From Bradyrhizobium sp. 164 (GTDB taxonomy: Bacteria; Pseudomonadota; Alphaproteobacteria; Rhizobiales; Xanthobacteraceae): 64,000 nucleotides of DNA. The stretch covers positions 124,001 to 188,000 of the forward strand of contig NZ_JADPKA010000097.1 of NCBI RefSeq assembly GCF_023073715.1. Direction: 5' to 3'. The translations under genes and the position numbers were made by a program. The notes below the pieces were generated by a model that had not been told where the DNA came from, made no database searches, and worked only from the letters and a program-made list of their open reading frames with translations. This document shows positions 8,564-17,575 of the stretch, one piece after another (within the stretch, counting starts at the first letter, position 1; each line of letters opens with the position of its first letter).

Positions 8564-8944
8564 ATGGGAACCGAGATCGCCTGGGTCGGCAATTGGCGAA
8601 ATCAATTCGGCTCCATCTTGCGCATCACTAATGATGCGAACGGCCGCATCGAGGGGAATTTCGAGACCGCGCTCGAAGACAGCGGCTTTTACGGGCAAGC
8701 GGTGCCGATCACCGGGTTTCACAAGGGCAATTGCATCGCCTTTGTCGCGGTGGGCTCGTCTGCGACGGGCGATCGGGCCGTCTCCTATACCGGACTGTTG
8801 CGTCACGGAAAGATGGAGACCGCCTGGTTCGTGATTACAGACCAAGCGCTGAGCGCCTCCAGCGAGGGCGAGCCGGCGAAGCTGAAACCGGTGAATTGGT
8901 GGCGCGCCGTTACAACGAACGTCGATACGTTCGAACGGAGCTAG
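8564..8944 (+). CDS. Avidin/streptavidin-family protein, apparently cytoplasmic
   Basis: 126 residues. GNWRNQFGSILRIT, GRIEGNFETA, ITGFHKGNCIAFVAV, TGLLRHGKMETAWFV and a final WWRAVTTNVDTF line up along the whole streptavidin barrel. By eye, streptavidin N23, S27, W108, W120 and D128 are kept, while Y43 is Phe, W79 is Val and W92 is Tyr. There is no signal peptide, unlike known secreted avidins such as bradavidin. The start at 8564 follows TAGGAG. Biotin binding, if any, should be weaker; another ligand is possible. The position follows the CBS gene but a shared function is not evident. Confidence 0.82.
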   Translation: MGTEIAWVGNWRNQFGSILRITNDANGRIEGNFETALEDSGFYGQAVPITGFHKGNCIAFVAVGSSATGDRAVSYTGLLRHGKMETAWFVITDQALSASSEGEPAKLKPVNWWRAVTTNVDTFERS

Positions 8945-9110
8945 CGCTCAGCCCCGGATCCGACGATCCTGGTCGACAAACGACCCGAGGGTGCCCCAAA
9001 CGGTGCGGCCACATGTCCGATCTCGTGCTGAACGATGCACGGCTGCCCCTCGCCGCCTCAAGCCCGATCTCCATACATCGAGCTAAGTCATGCGCTCGCC
9101 AGCGGCAGGG

Positions 9111-9299
9111 CTAGCGCGGCGTGATCTCATTGACGGCAGCAATCTGCAGCCCAGCCCCGTTCAGCGCTTCAGTGATCTGCTTGGCCAGCAGCTTGGCTTC
9201 TTCGGCTCCGATTTGGGCGTCAGGATGTCCCTTGAAGAACGCACAAATCGTCGTGGCTATGATGGTATTCACCTGGTGCGGATCAACCATTTGCTGCAC
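9111..9299 (-). CDS. Small hypothetical protein
   Basis: 62 residues from the GTG at 9299 (an ATG three codons in, at 9290, is equally possible). It is mostly helical: TIIATTICAFFKG, IGAEEAKLLAKQITEALNGAG. No signal or membrane segment is clear and I recognise no family. It is the last of three small minus-strand genes (with 9359-9433 and 9467-9691). Confidence 0.5.
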   Translation of the reverse strand: MQQMVDPHQVNTIIATTICAFFKGHPDAQIGAEEAKLLAKQITEALNGAGLQIAAVNEITPR

Positions 9300-9358
9300 G
9301 CGAAATTGCGAACGACTTCACCGGATCGGCGGTGCGTCAGCCTGCAGGACCGAGACGG

Positions 9359-9433
9359 TCATCGCAAGCCAAAGAACGAAAGAATGGCCGCGATCACAAC
9401 GATTAGCCCTATGAGGTAAATCAGGCCGTTCAT
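9359..9433 (-). CDS. 24-residue single-span membrane peptide
   Basis: A very short gene: MNGLIYLIGLIVVIAAILSF followed by FGLR and TGA. Nearly the whole peptide is one hydrophobic helix with a basic C-terminus. It is preceded by an excellent AAGGAG ribosome-binding site at the right distance, the main argument that it is real. Peptides of the type YLIGLIVVIxAILSFxGLR are, as I recall, frequent in Bradyrhizobium, but I cannot verify this. Its role is unknown; membrane-complex accessory or stress roles are usual for such peptides. Confidence 0.65.
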   Translation of the reverse strand: MNGLIYLIGLIVVIAAILSFFGLR

Positions 9434-9466
9434 CGCAATTCTCCTTTTCGACGGGATGACTCGAAT

Positions 9467-9691
9467 TTATTCGAGAGTCGTGGGCGCGTTCTTGGCATTA
9501 CACTGCTGAACGGCCAGCTTCTCGAGCTCCACTTCCTTCTCTATGGCCGTTAGAGAGTTGCCGATCTTGTCGACGATCCTGACCAAATCGGTAGCTGAGA
9601 TGCGAAGCCGCCTGCGTACAGACTTGACCTGCTCTGCGTTCGCAAGATCGAGCGTTGTGCGAATGGGCCGTGGCGGTTTTGAGGACAGCAT
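9467..9691 (-). CDS. DUF3606-like small protein
   Basis: 74 residues from the ATG at 9691, which has CAGGAG upstream; a longer frame to 9784 lacks support. The core LDLANAEQVKSVRRRLRISA followed by DLVRIVDKIGNSL matches the DUF3606 pattern (position after an N-terminal Asn/Asp, a helix, then a helix-turn ending in a Val-Gly or similar). The family consists of small, abundant proteins in rhizobia with no assigned function. It heads the group of three small minus-strand genes. Confidence 0.7.
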   Translation of the reverse strand: MLSSKPPRPIRTTLDLANAEQVKSVRRRLRISATDLVRIVDKIGNSLTAIEKEVELEKLAVQQCNAKNAPTTLE

Positions 9692-9848
9692 GAGTAGGTC
9701 TCCTGACCGAGGTAAGAGCGACGATGTCTTTTTGGTTCCTATCGTCCGCCGATCGGAAGGCCACTCAAGAGCTGAGTACGGCAAGGCGGCGAATGGCAGC
9801 CGTCGCGGGCGCCGCGGAGCCCGCTACGACAGGTTCAGATGGCTGCCG

Positions 9849-11279
9849 TTATCCGCGCGGCGTAACGCCATGGCCTGTTGCCGCGCCGCGAACGGTTTCG
9901 AAGGTAGCCCGTTGCAGCGCGGCTCGCCTCTCGGCAATGGCATTGCTCAAGAGGTCGAGCACCAGCCCGAATGCCGCGAGCTCCTCTTCCTCGATAGCAC
10001 CGTCATCGTAGCACTCGAGCGTCTCGGCGATGATGGCATCGGCCTCACGCTGCAGGGCAAGTAGTTCCTGGTTGGATTCCGCGGTCCGCGCGCTGGAAAC
10101 CATGGCCAGGATTCTCTTGCGATGGCTGGTGTTATCGTCCCTTTCGTCGCGGTTCAAATAGCGGCGCAACCAGGCGGCGGCCGAGCCGATTCCGGAGAGA
10201 AGCAGGAGCCCGAACCAGAAGTAATCGCCATAGCGGTCGAGGAAGGTGCGTTCGTTGCCATCAATGACGGCCGCCGCTCCCCGATGTACCTGCAGCTCGG
10301 GGTCCTTCTCGAGGTCCGGCTTGGTGATGTGTGCCGCACCGGGGACCTGCCTCGCAATCGCCTGACGAACGGCAAAGAGCTGCCGGAAAAACGCGGCGAC
10401 CGTCGTTTCGGACAAGGTCTTTCTCGCCACGATGAGGTGGCTGACGCTGACCGTCTCAACTTTGTCATCCGGCCAAGCCGGATCCGCATTGAAGACGCTG
10501 GGCGGAATCTCCTCGGTTTCATAGCGGGGGTGCTTCAGGGCGATCGCTTCCGATGTCTCGATGGGGAGAAACTTCGGCTCGCCGCGCACCCGCGCCGTTG
10601 CGGCCACGGCATCGGATGTGATCTTGCTGTCGAGGGGCCCGACCGCCATGAATGCATCGAGGGTGAGATCGCGTGCTAGTTCCTCGATTTGGTCAGTGCC
10701 AAATTGCGCGACCGCGACCTTGTCCGCCTGTACTCCGGACGCGCTCAGGATGACCCGCAGCAACGCGGCGTTCACCGGGGTCCGCCCGATCACGCCGACA
10801 CGGCGTCCGGCGAGATCGGCGACTTCCTTGATTTTCGGCGAGGGTTTTCTTTTGGAGCTCTTGCCGGCAAGTCCAGACGGCGCCCATAGCACGACGAAAT
10901 TCTTACGCACGACTGCAACGGTCTGCGCCTCGGCGGGCATTTCCAGATCGCCGCGGCCGACGGCAAGATCTGCCTTGCCTGCCCCAAGCAGGGCGAGAGA
11001 CTCCACCGCCCCTTCGGTCTTGATCAGAGCCAGCCTGGTCGTTCGGCTTTCGCTGCCGAAGGCATCGGCCATCGCCTGAATTGTTCTGTAGTCGTCGCTG
11101 CCGGGCGGTCCGACGGCGATCCGCAGAATGTCCGGCCGTAACGCGTAATAGAGTGCACCCGCCGCAACGCCAAAAACAAGAAATCCAACGGCGAGGACCA
11201 ACAGTAAGGAATTGCTCCTTCTCCGCTCTCGGCGGGCCGCGTCGCTGGTCGTCTGACTTGGACTCTCGGACGAAGACAT
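9849..11279 (-). CDS. TAXI-family TRAP solute receptor with membrane anchors
   Basis: 476 residues. A transmembrane helix at about 25-47 (LLLVLAVGFLVFGVAAGALYY) replaces a cleavable signal. The TAXI-type receptor domain follows (ILRIAVGPPGSDDYRTIQAM, then LAVGRGDLEMP and VGVIGRTPVNAALL). A second helix is near 355-375 (YFWFGLLLLSGIGSAAAWL), then a cytoplasmic tail with a helical segment. This two-helix layout is typical of the long TAXI proteins that are not soluble receptors. No TRAP permease is adjacent, so the partner and ligand are unknown. Confidence 0.85.
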   Translation of the reverse strand: MSSSESPSQTTSDAARRERRRSNSLLLVLAVGFLVFGVAAGALYYALRPDILRIAVGPPGSDDYRTIQAMADAFGSESRTTRLALIKTEGAVESLALLGAGKADLAVGRGDLEMPAEAQTVAVVRKNFVVLWAPSGLAGKSSKRKPSPKIKEVADLAGRRVGVIGRTPVNAALLRVILSASGVQADKVAVAQFGTDQIEELARDLTLDAFMAVGPLDSKITSDAVAATARVRGEPKFLPIETSEAIALKHPRYETEEIPPSVFNADPAWPDDKVETVSVSHLIVARKTLSETTVAAFFRQLFAVRQAIARQVPGAAHITKPDLEKDPELQVHRGAAAVIDGNERTFLDRYGDYFWFGLLLLSGIGSAAAWLRRYLNRDERDDNTSHRKRILAMVSSARTAESNQELLALQREADAIIAETLECYDDGAIEEEELAAFGLVLDLLSNAIAERRAALQRATFETVRGAATGHGVTPRG

Positions 11280-11580
11280 TGCCGCTGCCGCCGCAGATCA
11301 TGGCGCACCTGCCTGGCAGGATACCACGTTTTTCCTGAGTATAACGTCCTGGCGGCCGTCCTGGTTCACAAACCGTCCGAGGCCTGAACGCCTGCCAAGC
11401 GCGTCGTCGTGACGGCCGGCGCTCGGCAAGCGCCATGCTGATTGCCGGCTGTCTGCACCTGGTCATTTCGCGCGGTGATCAAGAAGCCACATTCCGGAAT
11501 GAGGGGGTCCCGCTGCCGCCATTGGCGTCCGCCCGACGATCATGTACGCCGATCCGAAACCTTCCAGGGACGGGACGCTC
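11280..11580. other. Divergent intergenic region
   Basis: About 300 bases between the divergent TAXI receptor and the MFS gene. It should hold promoters for both, but I see no clear -35/-10 pair, strong hairpin or small gene. Short GC-rich frames here lack ribosome-binding sites. Confidence 0.4.
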
Positions 11581-12819
11581 ATGACGACCGCTGCCACGGG
11601 AGATGGCACCCGCGCGCTGATCTTCGCGCTGCTCGCGCTCGCCTGCGGGCACATGCTTTCCACGTTGCTGCGCACGATTCCTGCGGTCAGCCTCGACCTG
11701 ATGGCGGCGGATTTCCATATCGAGCCGCAGGCGCTCGCCAGCCTCACCTCGGTCTATCCTTTCGCCTTTGCCGCGGCGCAGATCCCGGTCGGGGCGGCGA
11801 TGGACCGCTTCGGTGTGCGCCCCGTTTCGCTCAGCCTGCTCGCGGGAACCGTCATCGGCGCCATCGCGTCGGGGTTTGCGGCCGGACCTGCGAGCTTTGC
11901 CGTCGGGCAGGTGCTGCTCGGCGTTGCCACCTCGGGCATGCTGATGTGCCCGATGACGCTGGCGGCCAAGCAATTGTCGGCAAGTCGCTTCGGCCTATGG
12001 TCTGGCGCGATCCTCTCGATCGGCAATATCGGCATGCTGCTGTCGTCGAGCCCGCTCGCCTTCGTGGTCGACACTTGGGGCTGGCGCGCAGGGTTCTGGA
12101 TCTCCGCGGCTGGCGGCGTCGCGGTGGCGCTCGCCGTGTTCGCGCTGGTGCCGCACCAGGCGGCCGAGCACAAGGACGAGTCCTCGCCACTGTCGCAGAT
12201 GATCGAGGTGCTCCGGCTCGGACTGTCGCGGCCCCTGCGCGGCCTGATCGCACTGGCGCTGGTGTCGCTGGCGACCTCGCTGGTGCTGCGCGGCCTGTGG
12301 GGCGGGCCGTGGCTGATGCAGGTCAAGGACCTGTCGCGGGTCGAAGCCGGCAATCAGCTCGGCGCGTTCACGCTGGCGATGATCGCCGGCCCCTTGTGCA
12401 TCGGTATGATCGACCGCAGGCTGGGCCGCCGCCGCGCGCTTGTGGCAGGCACGCATATGGCCGGGGCGCTGTTATTGGCGCTGATGGCATTGGGGGCACC
12501 GCATCACGCGGTTTCCGTGCTGTTCGGCCTTCCGGTGATGCCGCCGCAATACGACTTCGTGCTGTTCGTGCTCATTGGCCTTGCGACCTCTGCGCAGCCG
12601 CTGCTGTTCGGCATGTCCCGGCAGCTGGTCGATGCGCAGACAGCGGGCAAGGCGCTCGCAGCCGTGAACCTCGCGTTCTTTCTCGGCGCGGCCTTGATGC
12701 AGTCGGTCACCGGTGCGGTGGCGGCGCTCGCCGGGCTGCCGGCGGTGCTGCTGTTCATGGCTGCCATGCTCGCATTCGGCGTGCTGATCTTCTTGGCTTA
12801 CACCTCGCCAAGCCCATAG
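11581..12819 (+). CDS. Major facilitator superfamily transporter
   Basis: 412 residues from the ATG at 11581, preceded by AGGGACGGGA; an in-frame ATG at 11542 would add 13 hydrophilic residues. About 12 membrane helices are visible. The MFS loop 2-3 motif appears as GAAMDRFGVRPVSL, and the region CGHMLSTLLRTIPAVSLDLM forms helix 1. It belongs to the general MFS_1 group with no clear substrate signature. It is followed by two M20 peptidases and an enolase-superfamily enzyme on the same strand, so uptake of a peptide-like or acid substrate is a reasonable guess. Confidence 0.88.
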   Translation: MTTAATGDGTRALIFALLALACGHMLSTLLRTIPAVSLDLMAADFHIEPQALASLTSVYPFAFAAAQIPVGAAMDRFGVRPVSLSLLAGTVIGAIASGFAAGPASFAVGQVLLGVATSGMLMCPMTLAAKQLSASRFGLWSGAILSIGNIGMLLSSSPLAFVVDTWGWRAGFWISAAGGVAVALAVFALVPHQAAEHKDESSPLSQMIEVLRLGLSRPLRGLIALALVSLATSLVLRGLWGGPWLMQVKDLSRVEAGNQLGAFTLAMIAGPLCIGMIDRRLGRRRALVAGTHMAGALLLALMALGAPHHAVSVLFGLPVMPPQYDFVLFVLIGLATSAQPLLFGMSRQLVDAQTAGKALAAVNLAFFLGAALMQSVTGAVAALAGLPAVLLFMAAMLAFGVLIFLAYTSPSP

Positions 12820-12851
12820 GATGACGCGCCCGCTCGCCAAAGGAATCATTC

Positions 12852-14045
12852 ATGCCTGTCGATACCAAAGCCGCCACCGACCGCCTCATGCGCTTCCTCT
12901 CTGTCGAGGGCGTAACGGGACAGGAGGCGGCGATCGGGCGTGAGCTCGCGGCCGCGCTGAAGGAGAGCGGCGTGCCGGCGAAGGCGATCCGGCTCGACGA
13001 TGCCAACACGCGCATTCCCGTGCCGACCGAGACCGGCAACCTCATCGTCGACCTGCCCGGCCGCGGCGCTCTGCACAACCAGCCGCGTATCATGTTCATG
13101 ACCCACATGGACACCGTGCCGCTCTGCGCCGGCGCCAAGCCGAAGAAATCGGGGCGCAAGATCGTCAACGACGCCAGGACCGCGCTCGGCGGCGACAATC
13201 GCTGCGGCTGCGGCGTGCTGGTGACGCTGGCCGCGGAGCTTGCCAGGCAGAAGCCCGATCATCCGCCGATCACGCTGCTGTTCTGCGTGCGCGAGGAGAG
13301 CGGGCTCTACGGCGCGCGCCACGTCAAGCTCGACGAGCTCGGCGCGCCGGAGATGGCGTTCAACTATGACGGCGGCTCGGCCTCCAACGTCGTCATCGGC
13401 GCGGTCGGCGCCGACCGCTGGACCGTCGAGATCTTCGGCCGCGCCTCCCATGCTGGCGTCGCGCCGGAGCGCGGCATCTCCTCGACGATGATCATGGCGC
13501 TCGCGCTTGCCGAGGTGAAGGCCGGCGGCTGGTTCGGCAAGGTGGTGAAGGGCAAGCGGCAAGGCACCAGCAATGTCGGTCCCGTCACCGGCGGCGAGGG
13601 CCGCCCCGCCGGCGATGCCACCAATGTGGTCACCGACTACGTGCATGTGCGCGGCGAGAGCCGCAGCCACGACGGAAAATTCTTCAAAGAGATCACCAGG
13701 GCCTACAAGGCCGCGTTCGAGAAGGCCGCCAAGAAGGTCACCAACGCGCAAGGCAAGTCCGGTCGCGTCAAATTCAAGGCGGAGACCGACTATTATCCGT
13801 TCCGCATGAAGGAGAACCTGCCCGTGGTCAAACGCGCGATCGCGGCGGTGTCCGCGGTCGGGGGAACCCCGAACGTCCGCGCCGCTAATGGCGGCCTGGA
13901 TGCCAACTGGATGGTCCGCCACGGCATTCCGACGGTGACCTTCGGCGCCGGCCAGAACGAGGCGCACACCATCGACGAGTGGATCAATCTCGACGAATAC
14001 GACCGCGCCTGTGCGCTGGCCCTGCAGCTCGCGACGATGCGGTGA
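12852..14045 (+). CDS. M20-family zinc peptidase (peptidase T-like)
   Basis: 397 residues. The zinc sites read MTHMDTVPLC (His and Asp ligands), TALGGDNRCG (bridging Asp), CVREESGLYGARH (catalytic Glu and ligand Glu), YDGG and a late His in NEAHTIDEW. The dimerisation domain is recognisable around FGRASHAGVAPERG. The pattern is closest to tripeptidase T / PepT-like enzymes that remove N-terminal residues from short peptides, but other carboxy-substituted amides are possible. It begins 32 bases after the MFS stop and is likely co-transcribed. Confidence 0.9.
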   Translation: MPVDTKAATDRLMRFLSVEGVTGQEAAIGRELAAALKESGVPAKAIRLDDANTRIPVPTETGNLIVDLPGRGALHNQPRIMFMTHMDTVPLCAGAKPKKSGRKIVNDARTALGGDNRCGCGVLVTLAAELARQKPDHPPITLLFCVREESGLYGARHVKLDELGAPEMAFNYDGGSASNVVIGAVGADRWTVEIFGRASHAGVAPERGISSTMIMALALAEVKAGGWFGKVVKGKRQGTSNVGPVTGGEGRPAGDATNVVTDYVHVRGESRSHDGKFFKEITRAYKAAFEKAAKKVTNAQGKSGRVKFKAETDYYPFRMKENLPVVKRAIAAVSAVGGTPNVRAANGGLDANWMVRHGIPTVTFGAGQNEAHTIDEWINLDEYDRACALALQLATMR

Positions 14046-14119
14046 GCTGCCTTGCACGGTGCGCGCTTGCGGGGGCCCGCACATCGCCCTAGCCTGCGGG
14101 AAAAGCGCAGGAAGGAAAC

Positions 14120-15208
14120 ATGGCGCGCATTGCAACGACCGAGACCGGACTCTACCGAATCCCGCTGCCCGTTACGCTCTCCGACTCCATGCATGGCGAG
14201 ATGGCGGCGTTCGAGCTGATCACCTGCCGCATCCGCGATGCTGACGGTGCCGAAGGCGTGGGCTACACTTACACGGTCGGGCGCAATGGCGGGGCGACTG
14301 CGGACATCGTCAAGCGCGAAATTGCACCGCTCGTCGAGGGCCGCGAGGCGGAGGACACCGAGGCGATATGGCATCATGTCTGGTGGGCCCTGCATTATGG
14401 CGGCCGCGGCGGGCCGGTGGTGCTGGCGCTCTCCGCGCTCGACATCGCGCTGTGGGATCTGAAGGCGCGGCGCGCGAAGCTGCCGCTGTTCCGTCTGCTC
14501 GGCGGTTTTGACGCTGCCGTGCCGTGCTATGCCGGCGGCATCGATCTCGATCTTTCGGTCGAGGCGCTGCTCAAGCAGACCGACGGCAATCTCGCCAAGG
14601 GATTTCGCGCCATCAAGATGAAGGTCGGCCGGCCCGACCTGAAATCCGACATCGGGCGTGTCTCCGCGATGCGACAGCATCTCGGCGACGGTTTTCCGCT
14701 GATGGCGGACGCCAACATGAAATGGACCGTCGAGGAGGCCATCCGCGCCGCCCGCGCGCTTCAGCCCTTCGACCTCACCTGGCTCGAGGAGCCGATCATC
14801 CCCGATGACGTCGCAGGCCATGCGCGGATCATGCAGGAGGGCTGTGTGCCGATCGCAGCGGGCGAGAATCTGCGTTCGCTGTGGGAGTTCAAGAACTACA
14901 TCGCCAATGCCGCGGTGTCCTATCCCGAGCCCGACGTCACCAATTGCGGCGGCGTGAGTGCGTTCATGAAGATCGCGCGGCTGGCGGAGGCCTTCAACCT
15001 GCCCGTCACCAGCCACGGCGCGCACGACATCACCGTGCATCTGCTCGCGGCGTGCCCGAACCGCTCCTATCTGGAAGCGCATGGCTTCGGGCTCGACACC
15101 TATATCGAGCATCCGCTGGTGCTGAAGGACGGCATGGCACTGGCGCCGGACCGTCCCGGCCACGGCGTCGGTTTTGACTGGAAGGGGCTGGCGAAGCTGG
15201 CGGCGTAG
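14120..15208 (+). CDS. Enolase-superfamily enzyme (mandelate racemase type)
   Basis: 362 residues with the capping domain followed by a TIM barrel. Catalytic features by position: Lys166-x-Lys168 (AIKMKVG), metal ligands Asp197 (ADAN), Glu223 (WLEEP) and Glu249 (AAGEN), and a His299/Asp272 dyad (TSHGAH, PDVTNCGG). The combination of KxK on one side and Asp-His on the other defines the mandelate racemase subgroup: racemases, acid-sugar dehydratases or lactone isomerases. The exact substrate is not evident. GGAAGGAAAC precedes the ATG. It lies between two M20 hydrolases, which is unusual for a sugar-acid dehydratase. Confidence 0.92.
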   Translation: MARIATTETGLYRIPLPVTLSDSMHGEMAAFELITCRIRDADGAEGVGYTYTVGRNGGATADIVKREIAPLVEGREAEDTEAIWHHVWWALHYGGRGGPVVLALSALDIALWDLKARRAKLPLFRLLGGFDAAVPCYAGGIDLDLSVEALLKQTDGNLAKGFRAIKMKVGRPDLKSDIGRVSAMRQHLGDGFPLMADANMKWTVEEAIRAARALQPFDLTWLEEPIIPDDVAGHARIMQEGCVPIAAGENLRSLWEFKNYIANAAVSYPEPDVTNCGGVSAFMKIARLAEAFNLPVTSHGAHDITVHLLAACPNRSYLEAHGFGLDTYIEHPLVLKDGMALAPDRPGHGVGFDWKGLAKLAA

Positions 15209-15330
15209 AGTGCTCCGTCAAGCCCGGCCATGACGATGCGGCTGCAAGTGAGGCATTCCATGGCGCTTGATGCAGGGCACGGATATTCCGCTATGGTGCC
15301 GCCGCCAATCCCCTGCGAAAGACCCCCATC

Positions 15331-16479
15331 TTGACACCCGAGCTGCACCAGAAATTGACCGCGTGGCGCCGCCATCTGCATGCGCATCCCGAATTGTCCC
15401 TGCAGGAGAAGGAGACCTCTGCGTTCGTGCAGGACAGGCTCACCGAGCTCGGCATCTCCTTCGTCTCAGGCTTTGGCGGCCACGGCATCGTCGCGACCTT
15501 GATGCGCGGGCATGCGCAGAGGCGCGTCGGCCTGCGCGCCGACATGGATGCGCTGCCGATCACCGAGGACAGCGGCCTGCCCTACGCCTCAAAAACTCCC
15601 GGCGTGATGCATGCCTGCGGCCATGACGGGCATACCGCCTCGCTGCTCGGCGCGGCAGCACTGCTCGCCGCCGACACCGATTGGAGCGGCACGGTGGACT
15701 TCATCTTCCAGCCGGCCGAAGAAGGCTTTGGCGGCTCGCGCGCGATGGTCGCGGCCGGGCTGTTCGACCGCTTTCCGATGGAGCGGGTGTTCGGCTTTCA
15801 CAACTGGCCGGGCCTTGCGGCCGGCACCATCGCGGTGCATGACGGCGTCGTCATGGCCTCGGGCGGGCGCATCACCATCACCATCGAGGGCCATGCCGGA
15901 CATGCCGGCATGCCACATCTGACGCGCGATCCGGTGGTGGCGGCCGGCCACCTGATCGTGGCGCTGCAATCGATCACCTCGCGCAGCGTCGATCCGCTCG
16001 ACACCGCAGTGCTCTCGCTCTGCACCATCGAAGGCGGCACCGCGCCGAACCAGATCGCCGGACGCGTCGTGGTCCGCGGCACGCTGCGGTACCATCGCGA
16101 CGCGGTCAAGGATACCATCCTCGACGGGATCGAGCGCACCTGCGCCGGGATTGCGACGAGCTTCGGCGTCACGGTCACGCCAGAGATCATCTGGGGTGTG
16201 GGTGTGGTGATCAACACGCCGGCCGAAGCGGAGCTTGCCCGCATCGCCGCGGAGAAGGTGCAGGCTCCCGTGCGGCGCGATCTCGCGCCCAGCATGGCCG
16301 GCGAGGACTTTGCATTCTATCTCCAGCAGCGGCCGGGCGCCTTCGTCTGGATCGGCAACGGGGACTTGCGCGATGGCGCGGAGCTGCACGGCCCGCGCTA
16401 CGATTTCAACGACGCGATCCTCCCCGTCGCATCGGGCTGGATGGCCGAGGTCGCCAAGATGGCGCTGGCGTCGAATTAG
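15331..16479 (+). CDS. M20D amidohydrolase (hippurate/N-acyl-amino-acid hydrolase type)
   Basis: 382 residues from a TTG at 15331; no ATG or GTG fits better. Motifs: WRRHLHAHPELSLQEKET, LRADMDALPITE, MHACGHDGHTASLLGAA, FQPAEEGFGGSRAM (ligand Glu) and FGFHNWP, with GHAGHAGMP in the dimerisation domain and SMAGEDFAFYLQ near the end. These are the usual signatures of M20D enzymes that split N-acyl amino acids, amino-acid conjugates or similar amides in the cytosol. It ends the 11.6-16.5 kb co-directional group. Confidence 0.93.
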   Translation: MTPELHQKLTAWRRHLHAHPELSLQEKETSAFVQDRLTELGISFVSGFGGHGIVATLMRGHAQRRVGLRADMDALPITEDSGLPYASKTPGVMHACGHDGHTASLLGAAALLAADTDWSGTVDFIFQPAEEGFGGSRAMVAAGLFDRFPMERVFGFHNWPGLAAGTIAVHDGVVMASGGRITITIEGHAGHAGMPHLTRDPVVAAGHLIVALQSITSRSVDPLDTAVLSLCTIEGGTAPNQIAGRVVVRGTLRYHRDAVKDTILDGIERTCAGIATSFGVTVTPEIIWGVGVVINTPAEAELARIAAEKVQAPVRRDLAPSMAGEDFAFYLQQRPGAFVWIGNGDLRDGAELHGPRYDFNDAILPVASGWMAEVAKMALASN

Positions 16480-16491
16480 GCGCAGGCCTAT

Positions 16492-16710
16492 TCAGGAGAT
16501 CTCGCGCGGCAGCTTCCAGTCCGGCCGCGGCTCGCAAACCTCTTCCACCCGCTCGACATGATAGCCGGCAGGCAGCAGCCGGCCGCCGCCCTCCTCGTCG
16601 GCGACCGGGACGTCGGTCACCAATCCCTCGATCAAGGCGGCCTCCCACACTTCTTTCTCGGTCGGAAAGGGGTCCCCGATCTGCTTGTTGCCTTCGAACA
16701 GCGCGTACAT
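16492..16710 (-). CDS. Small hypothetical protein
   Basis: 72 residues: MYALFEGNKQIGDPFPTEKE, then a helix and LLPAGYHVERVEEVCEPRPD. The ATG at 16710 follows CAGGA. The sequence looks like a compact acidic cytosolic protein (pI low). The start YALFEGNKQIG resembles short conserved proteins of alphaproteobacteria but no function is known to me. It is convergent with the amidohydrolase and divergent from DUF72. Confidence 0.7.
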   Translation of the reverse strand: MYALFEGNKQIGDPFPTEKEVWEAALIEGLVTDVPVADEEGGGRLLPAGYHVERVEEVCEPRPDWKLPREIS

Positions 16711-16801
16711 CGGTTCAGTCCTGCGTTGATCAAGCTCACGAGCAACGTATCGGCCGCGCGGACGTTCCCTCCGGCAAATGGCAACGGATGGCACGTGAAA
16801 C

Positions 16802-17524
16802 ATGGCGCGCATTCTGATCGGCACCTCCGGCTGGCACTACGATTCCTGGCGAGGACCGTTCTTTCCCGAAGGCCTGCCGCTGAAGCAGCAGCTTGGCTAC
16901 TACGCCGGACAGTTCGATACCACCGAGCTGAACGGCGTGTTTTACCGCACGCCGACGCCGGAAGCGGTGAAAGGGTGGCGCGAGCAGACCGGCCGCGATT
17001 TCGTCTTCGCCTGGAAGGCGTCGAAATTCATCACGCATTGGAAGCGCCTGTCGGACCGCTCCGTCAACAGCCTCGAGCTGCTGGAGGATCGTATTTCAAC
17101 GCTGGGCGGCAAGGCGGGGCCGATCCTGTTCCAGCTCCCGCCGCAATTCGAGGCCAACGCGGACCGCCTCGCCGCCTTCTTCAAGCTATTGTCGAGGAAA
17201 CGGCGCTATAGCTTCGAATTCCGTCATCCGAGCTGGTACCAGCCGCGCATCCTGCGCATGCTGGCCGACGAGAACATCTCGCTGTGCCTGTCGGATCATC
17301 ACGATGCGCCGGCGCCATGGAAGCGCACGGCGGATTTCGTCTATGTGCGCGGACACGGGCCGAGCGGGCGCTATCACGGGCACTATACCAAGACCATGCT
17401 GGCGCAATGGGCGCGGCGTATCAAGTCATGGAAGCGGCAGGGCTGCGACGTCTATGTTTATTTCGACAACGACCAGAAGAGCGCGGCGCCGGCCGATGCC
17501 CGGACGTTGAAGCAATTGCTGTAG
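16802..17524 (+). CDS. DUF72 (YecE-like) family protein
   Basis: 240 residues forming a TIM-barrel-like protein. Family signatures: ILIGTSGWHYDSWRGPFFP at the start, FDTTELNGVFYRTP, FAWKASKFITHWKRL, LFQLPPQF, FEFRHPSWY, and VYVYFDNDQKSAAPADARTL at the end. The biochemical role is not established. Complete at both ends and of normal length. Confidence 0.92.
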   Translation: MARILIGTSGWHYDSWRGPFFPEGLPLKQQLGYYAGQFDTTELNGVFYRTPTPEAVKGWREQTGRDFVFAWKASKFITHWKRLSDRSVNSLELLEDRISTLGGKAGPILFQLPPQFEANADRLAAFFKLLSRKRRYSFEFRHPSWYQPRILRMLADENISLCLSDHHDAPAPWKRTADFVYVRGHGPSGRYHGHYTKTMLAQWARRIKSWKRQGCDVYVYFDNDQKSAAPADARTLKQLL

Positions 17525-17575
17525 CGCCCGGCCACACTGCGCTGCACCTGATTGTCGCTACACCAGGGTGGGACC

